The notes beneath the pieces are model-generated. The model was not told where the DNA came from and searched no databases. It was given only the letters and a program-made list of their open reading frames with translations. DNA of 64,000 bases from Mesorhizobium huakuii (lineage in GTDB: Bacteria > Pseudomonadota > Alphaproteobacteria > Rhizobiales > Rhizobiaceae), in NCBI RefSeq assembly GCF_030160235.1, contig NZ_BSNY01000007.1, positions 62,001 through 126,000 on the forward strand. The letters are read 5' to 3'. The position numbers and the translations under genes are program-made. Within the stretch, counting starts at the first letter, position 1, and every line of letters begins with the position of its first letter. Shown in pieces: positions 41,465 through 49,436 of the stretch.

Positions 41465-42345
41465 TGCGCTCGCTGCTGTTCGTCCCCGGCGATTCCGAGC
41501 GCAAGCTGGAAAAGGGATTCGGCGCCGGCGCCGACGTGGTGATCGTCGACCTCGAGGATTCCGTGGCGCCGCAGAACAAGGCAGCCGCGCGAGACATTGC
41601 GGCACGCTTTATTGCCGAACACAGAGGGCAAACCAGCTCGGCGATCTACATCAGGGTCAACGACCTCTCGACCGGTTTGACGGATGACGATCTTGCAGCG
41701 CTCGTTCCGGCAAAGCCGGACGGCATCATGCTGCCGAAGTCCAACAGCGGGCAGGATGTGCAGCAACTCTCGGCAAAACTCAGGGTCGGGGAGGCCGAGA
41801 ACGGCCTGCCCGACGGCTCGATCAAAATTCTGCCGATCATCACCGAAACCCCCGCGGGTCTGCTCGCCGCCGCGACCTATGCCGGCGCGAGCGCGCGGCT
41901 CGCCGGTCTCACCTGGGGCGCGGAAGATCTTTCGGCGGTGATCGGCGCGCGCGCGGCCCGCGACGAGCACGGCCGCTATACCGACGTGTTCCGCCACGCG
42001 CGCCTGACGACCATCCTGGCTGCCGGAGCCGCGGAGGTCGCGGCGATCGACACCGTGTTCCCGAACTTTCGCGACATGGCCGCCTTCGCGGTGGAATGCG
42101 CGGAGGCCGAGCGCGACGGCTTCACCGGCAAGATGGCGATCCACCCCGATCAGGTGCCCGTCATCAACGCCGCCTTCACGCCCTCGGCCGAGGCGGTGAA
42201 ACAGTCGGCGGCGATCGTCGCGGCGTTCGAGGCGGCGGGAAATCCCGGCGTCGTCGGCATTGACGGCAAGATGTTCGACCGCCCGCATCTGCGGCTGGCG
42301 GAACGGCTGCTGGCGCGCGCCAAGGCAGCCGGGATCTCCGCCTAG
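41464..42345 (+). CDS. CitE-like (HpcH/HpaI) CoA lyase or thioesterase
   Basis: Protein of 293 residues of the citrate lyase beta / malyl-CoA lyase family. It opens with LLFVPGDSERKLEKGFGAGAD and has the Mg-binding DLEDSVAP, the arginine/glutamate region ITETPAGLL, LTWGAEDLSAVIGA and a C-terminal KMAIHPDQVPVIN. Likely reactions are aldol cleavage of a hydroxyacyl-CoA such as malyl- or methylmalyl-CoA, or hydrolysis of malyl-CoA. It is coupled to the upstream MaoC-like gene. The TAG stop is shared with the first bases of the RIME-like repeat. Confidence 0.85.
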   Translation: MRSLLFVPGDSERKLEKGFGAGADVVIVDLEDSVAPQNKAAARDIAARFIAEHRGQTSSAIYIRVNDLSTGLTDDDLAALVPAKPDGIMLPKSNSGQDVQQLSAKLRVGEAENGLPDGSIKILPIITETPAGLLAAATYAGASARLAGLTWGAEDLSAVIGARAARDEHGRYTDVFRHARLTTILAAGAAEVAAIDTVFPNFRDMAAFAVECAEAERDGFTGKMAIHPDQVPVINAAFTPSAEAVKQSAAIVAAFEAAGNPGVVGIDGKMFDRPHLRLAERLLARAKAAGISA

Positions 42346-42446
42346 AGCGTTTCACCGTTTCATGGAAACGGCGAACCGCTCTAACTCTTTGTTTTGACGC
42401 AATTCCTGACGGAAAACCGCTCACACTTTTCCTGGAATTGCTCTAG
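42342..42446. repeat. RIME-like intergenic palindromic element
   Basis: About 105 bases bounded by CTAGAGC and GCTCTAG. It has two stem-loops: 42344-42382 (AGAGCG and CGCTCT arms with an inner CCGTTTC-ATG-GAAACGG stem) and 42399-42441 (GCAATTCC/GGAATTGC arms). Size and two-palindrome build match the Rhizobium intergenic mosaic elements (RIME) as I remember them. The second stem is related to the shorter palindrome at 1583-1626. The left boundary overlaps the TAG stop of the CitE-like gene. Confidence 0.75.
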
Positions 42447-42465
42447 TCTGGCGAGCCTTTGCTCT

Positions 42466-44367
42466 TCAGTCCCGCGCCAGAACGATGATCCGGTCCTCCG
42501 GCAGATAGGCCAGCGCTTCCGACCTCAGCGGATTGACGGTGACGCCGCCCAGCGCCCGCTGGTCGGCATCTCCGGCGCGGATGCGCCGGTAGCCTATGGC
42601 GATCTCGCCGCGCAGCCGCGCCGATTCGGCGATCGTCCAGAAGGTCAAGGGCCGGTCGATGGCGACATAGTCGGCGACCGGCCGCATGTAGATTTCGGAG
42701 CCCTGCTCGTCGAGCAGATCATCGAAGATCGCGGCGAGATACTGGTTCTCGAACGCCTGCGCCAGCATCAGGCTGACCAGCCGGTTGCTGACGACGAAAT
42801 CATCGGCCTTGGTCACCGCCGCGAGCTCGCGGTTGCGTACGTCGATCATCTCGCTGACGATCGAGATGTGCCGGCCGGCCTCGTCGGCGATCTTGCGAAG
42901 ATGCAGCAGCGTCACAAGCGTGCGCGTGTCGGCCGGCTGCGCCGCCATGGTTTCGCTGTAGCCGAGGACCAGCACGTGGTCGTAGGAAGGCACGTCCAGG
43001 CTCGAAAGCGCCTTGCTGCTCGACGTGTCGGTGATGCGGCAGGAAACCGACAGATTGTCGCCCTCGACCGGCAGTCCGGCAACTTCCTGCTCGAGGCCAG
43101 GCGTATCGGCGGCGATGGTCAGGATCGAACCAGGCGCGACGTAGCGCGACAGTTCATAGGTGATGATCGGGCCGCGCCGATTCCAGCCGAGGATCAGTGT
43201 GCGCTCCGGCTTCACCTCGACGGACCGCGGGCCGCGGATCGCCGCCGTATCGATCTTGATACCGGCGCTTCCGAGCCTGATCGCGGCATCGTCCTCGGCG
43301 ATGATGATGGCGCGCATGTCCTTGCCGACCACCGTATCTGACGGCGGGTTGAGATTGACGCGCCCCTTTTGGTCGCAAAGCCCGATCAGCGCGCAATGCT
43401 CATAGGCCATCACCGCCTCGCCGAAGGTCTTGCCGGTGAGCTCCGGCTGAGCGGTCGTGTAGATTTCGCAGCCGTCGAAATCGAGCAACTCCGAATAGAC
43501 GCCGCTGAGGCCCGACTGCCGGCTCGAATGCACGACGATGCGCGAGATCAGCTGGTCGGCGAGCACGAGTTGCACCTCGGCGCCGCCGACGACGCGGGCG
43601 ACCTCGGCATTCTTGCCGTCGCGGATTTCGGCGGCGATGTTGTAGGGATCGGGGCGCCGGCTCGGGTCGTTGACCAGCGCCAGGACCGTCTTGATGACCT
43701 GCGAATCCGGGTCATCGCCGTCCGGCGACAGCACGATGACCGACCGCGAGGTCTGCGGATTGACGATGGCGAGATCATAGAGATCGGTCGGATCGCCGCT
43801 GCGGCAGATGATGCGCGTATTGCCCAGTTTGCCGACCTTGGCCGCAATCTCGTCCTCCATCGCGACCTTGTCCATATTGGCCATCACGACGATGCGCGGA
43901 CGGCGGCGGCTGGCATTGGCGATGACCAGTTCGGAGATCACGTCGAAGATCGACGGCGACCAGTTGAGGATGACGGTGTGATCGGCCTCCAGCACGCGCG
44001 AACGGCCCTTGCGCAATTCGTCGAGCTTGCCGTCGACTCCGGCGCTTAGCACGCCGATGAGGGCCGACACGACGAAGATGCCGGCAAGCGTGACGACCAG
44101 CATGACGAGGCGGAAGGCCCAGCCGGTGTCGCCGCCCATCGTACCGGAATCGAGCGTGCGCATCAGCGATTCCCAGAACGCTTCGAAGAAATTCAGCGGC
44201 TCGCCGCCCTCCGGCGCGATGCGGGTCACGGCAAGGAAAGCCGCGGCAGCAATGATGATCAGCAGGGAAACGACGGCAAGCCAGCCGATCAGCGCGATCG
44301 GGCCGGCGGCCATGCTCTTGTCGAAGCCGTAGCGCAGCCGGGTTCCCAGCGAGTCGCGTTTCTTCAT
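42466..44367 (-). CDS. CASTOR/POLLUX-like ion channel
   Basis: Protein of 633 residues. Near the N-terminus are two membrane helices (PIALIGWLAVVSLLIIIAAA and RLVMLVVTLAGIFVVSALIG) framing a pore-like segment FFEAFWESLMRTLDSGTMGGDTGW. The remaining 500 residues contain two RCK/TrkA-N-like domains (start of the first: HTVILNWSPSIFDVISEL; start of the second: RTLILGWNRRGPIITYEL). This build is that of the CASTOR/POLLUX/SYM8 family, first known from legume nuclear-envelope channels needed for root-nodule symbiosis and also present in bacteria. The ion carried is not deducible from the filter. Confidence 0.83.
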   Translation of the reverse strand: MKKRDSLGTRLRYGFDKSMAAGPIALIGWLAVVSLLIIIAAAAFLAVTRIAPEGGEPLNFFEAFWESLMRTLDSGTMGGDTGWAFRLVMLVVTLAGIFVVSALIGVLSAGVDGKLDELRKGRSRVLEADHTVILNWSPSIFDVISELVIANASRRRPRIVVMANMDKVAMEDEIAAKVGKLGNTRIICRSGDPTDLYDLAIVNPQTSRSVIVLSPDGDDPDSQVIKTVLALVNDPSRRPDPYNIAAEIRDGKNAEVARVVGGAEVQLVLADQLISRIVVHSSRQSGLSGVYSELLDFDGCEIYTTAQPELTGKTFGEAVMAYEHCALIGLCDQKGRVNLNPPSDTVVGKDMRAIIIAEDDAAIRLGSAGIKIDTAAIRGPRSVEVKPERTLILGWNRRGPIITYELSRYVAPGSILTIAADTPGLEQEVAGLPVEGDNLSVSCRITDTSSSKALSSLDVPSYDHVLVLGYSETMAAQPADTRTLVTLLHLRKIADEAGRHISIVSEMIDVRNRELAAVTKADDFVVSNRLVSLMLAQAFENQYLAAIFDDLLDEQGSEIYMRPVADYVAIDRPLTFWTIAESARLRGEIAIGYRRIRAGDADQRALGGVTVNPLRSEALAYLPEDRIIVLARD

Positions 44368-44533
44368 GCCAGTGGTGCCCCCGCACTATCCCCAAGGTCG
44401 ATGCGCCAACCCAGCGCATCGCCGAAGCCGCTCTCTTAGCCTGTGTTCAGAAGGAGGGGAATCGCTTTTCGCATGGTCACGGCTAAGGAAACCGCAGTAT
44501 GGCGAAAACTGAACTGCCGGCCTGGTGCGGCTG

Positions 44534-45208
44534 CTACCAGACCATCGGGATCAGGCGATAGCGGACCCGGGTGACGTAATCGTCATAGCCGCGCAGGCCG
44601 GTGCGCAGGGTTTTCTCCTCGATGAAGGTGCGGATGGCCAGGAGAACGACGAACACGGGCACCAAGGCCAGTCCCCACCAGGAGCCAAGCAGGAGTGCCG
44701 TGCCGGCGAAGAAGAGGATGGCGCCGGCATACATCGGGTGGCGAACGTAGCTGTAAGGCCCTGTGGTGATCACGTGCTGTCCGCGCTCATCCTGGATCTT
44801 CACCACGGGTGCCGCGAAACTGTTCTCCAGCATGGTCAGGTAGCAGATCCAGATGCCGACCAGCAGGACCAGCGCGCCGACCACCTTCACCCAGACGGGA
44901 ACCGCCGACCAGCCGAAACGGAAGTCGAACCCCATGAAGACCTGCCAGCCAAAGATGCCAATGAGAAGTATGGAGAGCAGGACCTTGTCGGCCGCGGTCT
45001 GGCTCTTCTGGATCGGAGACCGCAGCCGCTCGTTCATCAGGCCGGGATCGCGCCGCGCAAGTGTCACGCCCAAAGTGAAGCTGAGCCCGACCATCACCAC
45101 CAGATAGACCCAGGCCCCTGGCCAGGCGAAGGTGCCTGCCGACAGGAAGAACAAGGCGCCCATGACGCCGAACCAGATGAATGTCTGAAGCACCAACTTC
45201 GCGATCAT
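44534..45208 (-). CDS. Isoprenylcysteine carboxyl methyltransferase (ICMT/PEMT)-like membrane methyltransferase
   Basis: Protein of 224 residues with five or so membrane helices and the C-terminal signature of the ICMT/phospholipid-methyltransferase group: TTGPYSYVRHPMYAGAILFF, then RTFIEEKTLRTGLRGYDDYVTRVRYRLIP. It would use S-adenosylmethionine on a membrane-embedded acceptor, unknown in bacteria of this type. The ATG at 45208 has GGAAGG six bases upstream. It is divergent from a TetR gene and its promoter (45263-45291) holds a TetR-type operator, so it is very likely the regulator's target. Confidence 0.85.
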   Translation of the reverse strand: MIAKLVLQTFIWFGVMGALFFLSAGTFAWPGAWVYLVVMVGLSFTLGVTLARRDPGLMNERLRSPIQKSQTAADKVLLSILLIGIFGWQVFMGFDFRFGWSAVPVWVKVVGALVLLVGIWICYLTMLENSFAAPVVKIQDERGQHVITTGPYSYVRHPMYAGAILFFAGTALLLGSWWGLALVPVFVVLLAIRTFIEEKTLRTGLRGYDDYVTRVRYRLIPMVW

Positions 45209-45238
45209 GATCAACCTTCCACGCTATGCCTGCCCGTA

Positions 45239-45267
45239 TTGGCTGCAACAGACCAATGGTCTATCAT
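45239..45267 (+). promoter_or_regulatory. Promoter of the tetR-type gene
   Basis: TTGGCT at 45239-45244 and TATCAT at 45262-45267, spacing exactly 17. The spacer contains the palindrome AGACCAATGGTCT (45250-45262). The -10 is shared, on the other strand, with the methyltransferase promoter. Confidence 0.6.
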
Positions 45268-45282
45268 ACCGACCAGTGGTCT
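45250..45282. promoter_or_regulatory. Two TetR-type operators, 20 bases apart
   Basis: AGACCAATGGTCT at 45250-45262 and its near copy GACCAGTGGTCT at 45271-45282 are both palindromes (GACC-N3-GGTC), starting 20 bases (about two helix turns) apart. Each lies inside the 17-base spacer of one of the two divergent promoters. The half-sites recall, from memory, the NemR-type TAGACC/GGTCTA box. Confidence 0.75.
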
Positions 45283-45291
45283 ATTTTTCAA
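45263..45291 (-). promoter_or_regulatory. Promoter of the ICMT-like gene
   Basis: On the minus strand, TTGAAA (45291-45286), a spacer of exactly 17 bases holding the second palindromic operator, then TATGAT (45268-45263). This is a strong sigma-70-type pair about 55 bases upstream of the ATG. Confidence 0.7.
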
Positions 45292-45350
45292 GCGAACTAT
45301 CCGATATCCGTGCTGGACGGGAACGGCCATCGCGTGCAGAAGGTTTCGTC

Positions 45351-46061
45351 ATGCCCCGTGTCATCAAGCATCCAGAGATCAGGCGTGAAGACATCCTGGA
45401 CCATGCCCAGGCCCTGTTCCTGACGCAGGGCTACGACAGAGCGAGCCTCAACGACGTGATTGCCTCCGCCGGCATCTCGAAGGGCGCCTTCTATCACTAC
45501 TTCCCTTCCAAGGAGGCTCTTCTGGAGGCCTTGGCAGACCGTTTCGCGCGGCAGGCGCTGGCAGGCGTCCAGGGTATACTCGATGATCCCGGCCTCGACC
45601 CGCTTGGCCGGCTGAACAGCCTGCTCAGCCAATCGCGACAGGCCAAGATCGAGACCGCGGCCGAGGCCTGGGCTCTTTTCGAAACGATGTTTCGGCCGGA
45701 GAATCTGGTGCTTTTCCACCGCATCAACCTGGCGGCCAACGCGTCGTTTTCGCCCCTGCTGGTCAGGATCATCCGGCAAGGTGTCGAAGACGGCACCTTC
45801 AGGACCTTCGATCCCGAGGGTGTCGCCGACATCGTCATGCAGTTCGGCCTTGCCACGCATGACGTCGTCGCCAAGGCGATCGCCGGCGGCAGCGACGCCG
45901 ATATGGAGGTCGCGATCGAAGTCCTGGAAAAACGCGTCAGGCTCTACGAAATCGCTCTCGACCGCATCCTCGGCCTTCCCGACGGCAGCATCCGGATTGG
46001 AGAGCCCGGCTATATCAGAGCCGTCATGACAGCCAGACGGAAAGCCGACAAGGCAGGGTGA
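45351..46061 (+). CDS. TetR family transcriptional regulator
   Basis: Protein of 236 residues. The N-terminal helix-turn-helix is clear: REDILDHAQALFLTQGYDRAS, then LNDVIASAGISKGAFYHYFPSKEALL. The C-terminal ligand-binding part is unassigned. The ATG at 45351 has GAAGG at the right distance; the frame is open for 48 codons upstream but that part covers the operators. It is divergent from the ICMT-like gene; the two palindromes between them should be its binding sites, giving both autoregulation and control of the methyltransferase. The inducer is unknown. Confidence 0.9.
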   Translation: MPRVIKHPEIRREDILDHAQALFLTQGYDRASLNDVIASAGISKGAFYHYFPSKEALLEALADRFARQALAGVQGILDDPGLDPLGRLNSLLSQSRQAKIETAAEAWALFETMFRPENLVLFHRINLAANASFSPLLVRIIRQGVEDGTFRTFDPEGVADIVMQFGLATHDVVAKAIAGGSDADMEVAIEVLEKRVRLYEIALDRILGLPDGSIRIGEPGYIRAVMTARRKADKAG

Positions 46062-46078
46062 CTTGCCGGGCCTGAAAC

Positions 46079-46687
46079 CTACTCCTTGCCCCAGCGTGGC
46101 CGGCGCATCGAAAAGACTTCGTCGACGCTGGCGTAGTCCATGTAGCCGAGACGAGCCACATTGCCGGCCTTGGTGATGTCGAACAGGCCGTCTTTCAGGA
46201 AGGCGTCGTCAATGTGCACGCCGACCACCTCACCGGCGACGACGACGGCACTCGTCGGCGTTCCGTCCAGCGCCTTCGGGCGAAACACCTCCGTCACCCG
46301 GCATTCCAGCGCGGCGGGCGCGGCCGCCACGCGTGGCGGCTTCACGAGACGCGAAGGCGCCATTGCGAGATCTGCATAGACGAACTCGTTGACGCCGCGC
46401 GGCGCGTTGACGGACGTATAATTCATTTTCTCCGCAAGATCGCGGCTGACCAGATTGGCGACGAACTCGCCGGTCTCCCGGGCAAAGGAAGCGCTGTCCT
46501 TCTCGCCCTCGGAGGAGAACCAGACGATGAAGGGCCGCGTCGAAAGGGCGTTGAAGAAGGAGTATGGCGCCAGATTGATCTCGCCCGCTCCGTTCAGCGT
46601 CGATATCCAGCCGATCGGCCGCGGCGCTACGATCGCCTTCGACGGATCATGCGGCAGCCCGTGCCCCTTGGACGGCTCGTAGAACAT
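46079..46687 (-). CDS. Flavin reductase-like (FMN-binding split-barrel) protein
   Basis: Protein of 202 residues of the flavin-reductase-like family, recognisable by KAIVAPRPIGWISTLN, the FNALSTRPFIVWFSSEG segment and GEFVANLVSRDLAEKMNYTS. Such proteins bind FMN and either reduce flavin for a partner or catalyse their own reduction. The gene starts immediately after the nitroreductase stop (no gap), so the two are one unit and may act together on an electron-poor substrate. It converges on the TetR gene, 17 bases away. Confidence 0.85.
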   Translation of the reverse strand: MFYEPSKGHGLPHDPSKAIVAPRPIGWISTLNGAGEINLAPYSFFNALSTRPFIVWFSSEGEKDSASFARETGEFVANLVSRDLAEKMNYTSVNAPRGVNEFVYADLAMAPSRLVKPPRVAAAPAALECRVTEVFRPKALDGTPTSAVVVAGEVVGVHIDDAFLKDGLFDITKAGNVARLGYMDYASVDEVFSMRRPRWGKE

Positions 46688-47272
46688 TCAGCCCGCCCAA
46701 GGTCCTGAGTAATCGGCATAGAGCCTTGCCGGGTCGGGCCGTGGCCGCTCCGGCGCCGGGCCGGCATAGGAGCCGATATGGATGAAACCGACGACGCGCT
46801 CCTGCGGCGCCAGTCCAAGGACCGCCCTGCCCTCCGGCACGTCGGAATACCAGTTGCTGATCATGTTGGTGCCATAGCCCAGCGCATTGGCTGCGATCAT
46901 CAGGTTCATCGCCGCCATGCCGCCGGACAGGAACATCTCCCATTGCGGGATCTTGGGGTTCTCCTTCGGCACCGACACCACACCGATCACCAGCGGCGCG
47001 CGCGAAAAGCGTGCCAGTTCCTGGTTGCGGCGGCCCTCTGGCAGCGGCCCTTCCCGCTGTTCGGCAAGCGCCGCCAGCTTCCTGCCGATCTCGATGCGGG
47101 TATCGCCGCGATAGAGGATGAAGCGCCAGGGTTCGAGCCGGCCATGGTCGGGCACGCGCGTGGCGGCGGCGATCATCGTTGCGATCTCGGCGTCGCTGGG
47201 CGCCGGCTCCTTGAGATCCGGAATCGGTGCTGAATTTCGGGTCAGCAGGAAGTCGATGATCGGCGACGCCAT
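46688..47272 (-). CDS. Nitroreductase family protein
   Basis: FMN-dependent oxidoreductase of 194 residues. Visible are the N-terminal PIIDFLLTRNS, the helix SDAEIATMIAAATRVPDHGRLEPWRF that binds FMN phosphate, the central MAAMNLMIAANALGYGTNMISNW and the C-terminal GFIHIGSYAG. The single-subunit type without zinc resembles E. coli YdjA. The start at 47272 begins the conserved MASPIIDFL; the frame is open upstream without coding character. It is directly followed by the flavin-reductase-like gene. Confidence 0.87.
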   Translation of the reverse strand: MASPIIDFLLTRNSAPIPDLKEPAPSDAEIATMIAAATRVPDHGRLEPWRFILYRGDTRIEIGRKLAALAEQREGPLPEGRRNQELARFSRAPLVIGVVSVPKENPKIPQWEMFLSGGMAAMNLMIAANALGYGTNMISNWYSDVPEGRAVLGLAPQERVVGFIHIGSYAGPAPERPRPDPARLYADYSGPWAG

Positions 47273-47427
47273 GGGCGCAAGTCTCCTGAACACTCTGTTT
47301 TGAGCTGAAGCGCACCATCGGGAATTCGGGCGGCTCGGGCAAAGGCGCGCAAGCGCCGGGCTGAAGAGTCCATGGATCGGACTCTTAAGCCTTGAAATTG
47401 CCATCGCCATGGGCTTCAACGCAAGGC

Positions 47428-48390
47428 ATGTTTGAGGGGCGACTGCGTCTTTTCCTGGTCTGGCTCTGCGCCGCGCTGTTCCTGCTGCCGGTCTCCCTGG
47501 CCGCTGCGCAGGAAAAGGATGGCGTGGGCGACCTGAAACTCCCCGGCATTTCGAGCTATGCGACGCCCAAGAGCGAGGCCCCGCTGGCGCTTGGCGGCGG
47601 CGGTGCCATCACTTTGTCGGCGCAGCTGACGGACAAGGGCACCGGCATCACCCGTGGCCTCGTCTGGCGTGTCTTCAAGCCCGAACCCGTCAACGGCAAA
47701 TTGCCGATGGTCGCCTCCGCGCATGGCGGCAGCGCCGTCTTCCAGCTCGAGCCCGGCAGCTATCTGGTCCATGCCTCTTACGGCAGGGCGGGCGCCACCA
47801 AGCGCATCACTGTCGGCAAGGAAGCCAAGCGGGAAAGCCTCGTGCTCGATGCCGGTGGGCTGAAGCTCGACGCGGTCTTGTCCGGCGGCGTGCGCATTCC
47901 GCCGAAAAAACTGCGCTTTTCGATCTATGAGGGCACCGCCGAGGCCAATGGCGACCGAGCGCTGATCATTCCCGATGTTGAGCCCAACAGCGTCGTGCGG
48001 CTCAATGCCGGCATCTACCATGTCGTCTCGACCTACGGCGCGGTCAATGCGGTGATCCGCTCCGACATCCGCGTCGAGGCGGGCAAGCTGACCGAGGCCA
48101 CCGTCGAGCATCACGCCGCCGAGATCACGATGAAGCTGGTGCGCGAAGCCGGTGGCGAAGCCATTGCCGACACGTCCTGGTCGCTGCTCAACGAATCCGG
48201 CGATCCGATCAAGGAAACCGTCGGCGCCTTCGCCTCGATGGTGCTTGCCGAGGGCGACTACACCATCATCGCCAAGAACCGCGACCGCATCTACCAGAAG
48301 GATTTCACGGTCGTGGCCGGGCAGAACCAGGAGATCGAGGTTCTGGCGACAGAAGCCGCGGCCATGGACCCCGAAGAAGGCGCGGATTAG
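47428..48390 (+). CDS. Secreted protein with three beta-type repeats
   Basis: Exported protein of 320 residues. A signal peptide (FLVWLCAALFLLPVSLAAA) is followed by a short linker and then three tandem repeats of about 70-80 residues. Each has the pattern of an Ala/Val-rich strand, GSYLVHASYGRAGATKRITV in the first, GIYHVVSTYGAVNAVIRSDI in the second and GDYTIIAKNRDRIYQKDFTV in the third, so it probably forms three Ig- or transthyretin-like beta-sandwich modules. No cysteines are in the mature part. The C-terminus is acidic. Function unknown. The ATG at 47428 has AAGG upstream; a TTG at 47392 is less likely. Confidence 0.75.
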   Translation: MFEGRLRLFLVWLCAALFLLPVSLAAAQEKDGVGDLKLPGISSYATPKSEAPLALGGGGAITLSAQLTDKGTGITRGLVWRVFKPEPVNGKLPMVASAHGGSAVFQLEPGSYLVHASYGRAGATKRITVGKEAKRESLVLDAGGLKLDAVLSGGVRIPPKKLRFSIYEGTAEANGDRALIIPDVEPNSVVRLNAGIYHVVSTYGAVNAVIRSDIRVEAGKLTEATVEHHAAEITMKLVREAGGEAIADTSWSLLNESGDPIKETVGAFASMVLAEGDYTIIAKNRDRIYQKDFTVVAGQNQEIEVLATEAAAMDPEEGAD

Positions 48391-48414
48391 CCTCCGCTGC
48401 GAATTCTCCAGCTT

Positions 48415-49353
48415 TCAAGCGGCTAGTTTCGCCCGCGCCGGCAGGAACGGAATCCGGCGGCGCGGCACCTGCGGCGCCAAATCGAACACACCGCGGTATA
48501 GCCGGTCGAGCAATGCCTTGCGGTCGCGCAGCGGCTCCAGTTCGCTCCAGCTCAGCACATCGCCGACGCGCACGTCGATCGCCTTGCCGGACAGCCTCGC
48601 GAATTCGTGGATGAGCATCGAAAGGCGCAGTGTCAGCGAGGCCTTGCCGACGAATTTGGCCACGCGGCCATCGCGCTCGGCCATGTTCATCGGCCCGCTG
48701 ACCAGATGGAACAGCCGGCCGTTCTGCCCGGAAAAATGCATCGGAATGACGGACGCCTTGGCATCCTGCACCAGGCGTGCCGGGAACATCTTCCATGGCA
48801 GGTCGCGCGCTCGGCCAAAGCCTTTCGGCGCGGTGGCGACGCCACCGGCGGGGAACACCACGATGGTGACGCCCTCCTTCAGCAGCCGCACCGCCTCGTG
48901 ACGCACGGCCATGTTGTTCTTCAGCGCTTCCTTGGTCTCGGAAAAGTCGATCGGCAGCGAATAGGGCTCCATCTCGCGTATCTTGAGCAGATCCTTGTGG
49001 ATCATCACCCGGAACGGCCGCCCCAACTGCTCCGCCAGCGACAGCACGGCAATGCCGTCGCCGATGCCGAACGGATGGTTGGCCACGATAACCAGCGGTG
49101 TGTCCGGCAATGGCGCGGGCGGCCACTGGTCGGCGGTCCGTATCCGCACATCGATCAGGTCGAGCATGCGGCTGAACACGCGCTCGCCCGATGGCACCAC
49201 CTGGCGGCGCCAGAAATCATAGAGCGCGGCATAGCGGTCGCGCCCCGACAGGCCTTCAATGGAATGGATGACCCAGCGCGTCAGCGCCGGCTGTCGCGGA
49301 TTGGCATAGGAAAGCTCGGGAAACGGTTTTTCGCGCGTCTTCAGCTTGAGCAT
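48415..49353 (-). CDS. Lysophospholipid acyltransferase family (PlsC-like) protein
   Basis: Protein of 312 residues with the acyltransferase motifs: block I reads NHPFGIGDGIAV near residue 92 (the usual HxxxxD), and block III FPAGGVATAPKG near 170. A membrane-associated start is likely but no strong signal is visible. It may acylate a lysolipid or an ornithine-type lipid precursor; I cannot choose between these. It lies 62 bases before the thrS terminator region and is same-strand with thrS. Confidence 0.82.
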   Translation of the reverse strand: MLKLKTREKPFPELSYANPRQPALTRWVIHSIEGLSGRDRYAALYDFWRRQVVPSGERVFSRMLDLIDVRIRTADQWPPAPLPDTPLVIVANHPFGIGDGIAVLSLAEQLGRPFRVMIHKDLLKIREMEPYSLPIDFSETKEALKNNMAVRHEAVRLLKEGVTIVVFPAGGVATAPKGFGRARDLPWKMFPARLVQDAKASVIPMHFSGQNGRLFHLVSGPMNMAERDGRVAKFVGKASLTLRLSMLIHEFARLSGKAIDVRVGDVLSWSELEPLRDRKALLDRLYRGVFDLAPQVPRRRIPFLPARAKLAA

Positions 49354-49391
49354 GCGGGCTCGTTACAAGGTTGGCGTGACAGGGATATGAA

Positions 49392-49419
49392 AATGGCGGT
49401 GGATCGCTCCACCGCCATT
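49392..49419 (-). terminator. Rho-independent terminator of thrS
   Basis: AATGGCGGTGGA (49392-49403) pairs perfectly over 12 bases with TCCACCGCCATT (49408-49419) around a 4-base loop; on the thrS strand the stem is followed by TTTCAT. It lies 17 bases after the thrS stop. Confidence 0.8.
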
Positions 49420-49436
49420 CCTGGGGCCTATGCGGA

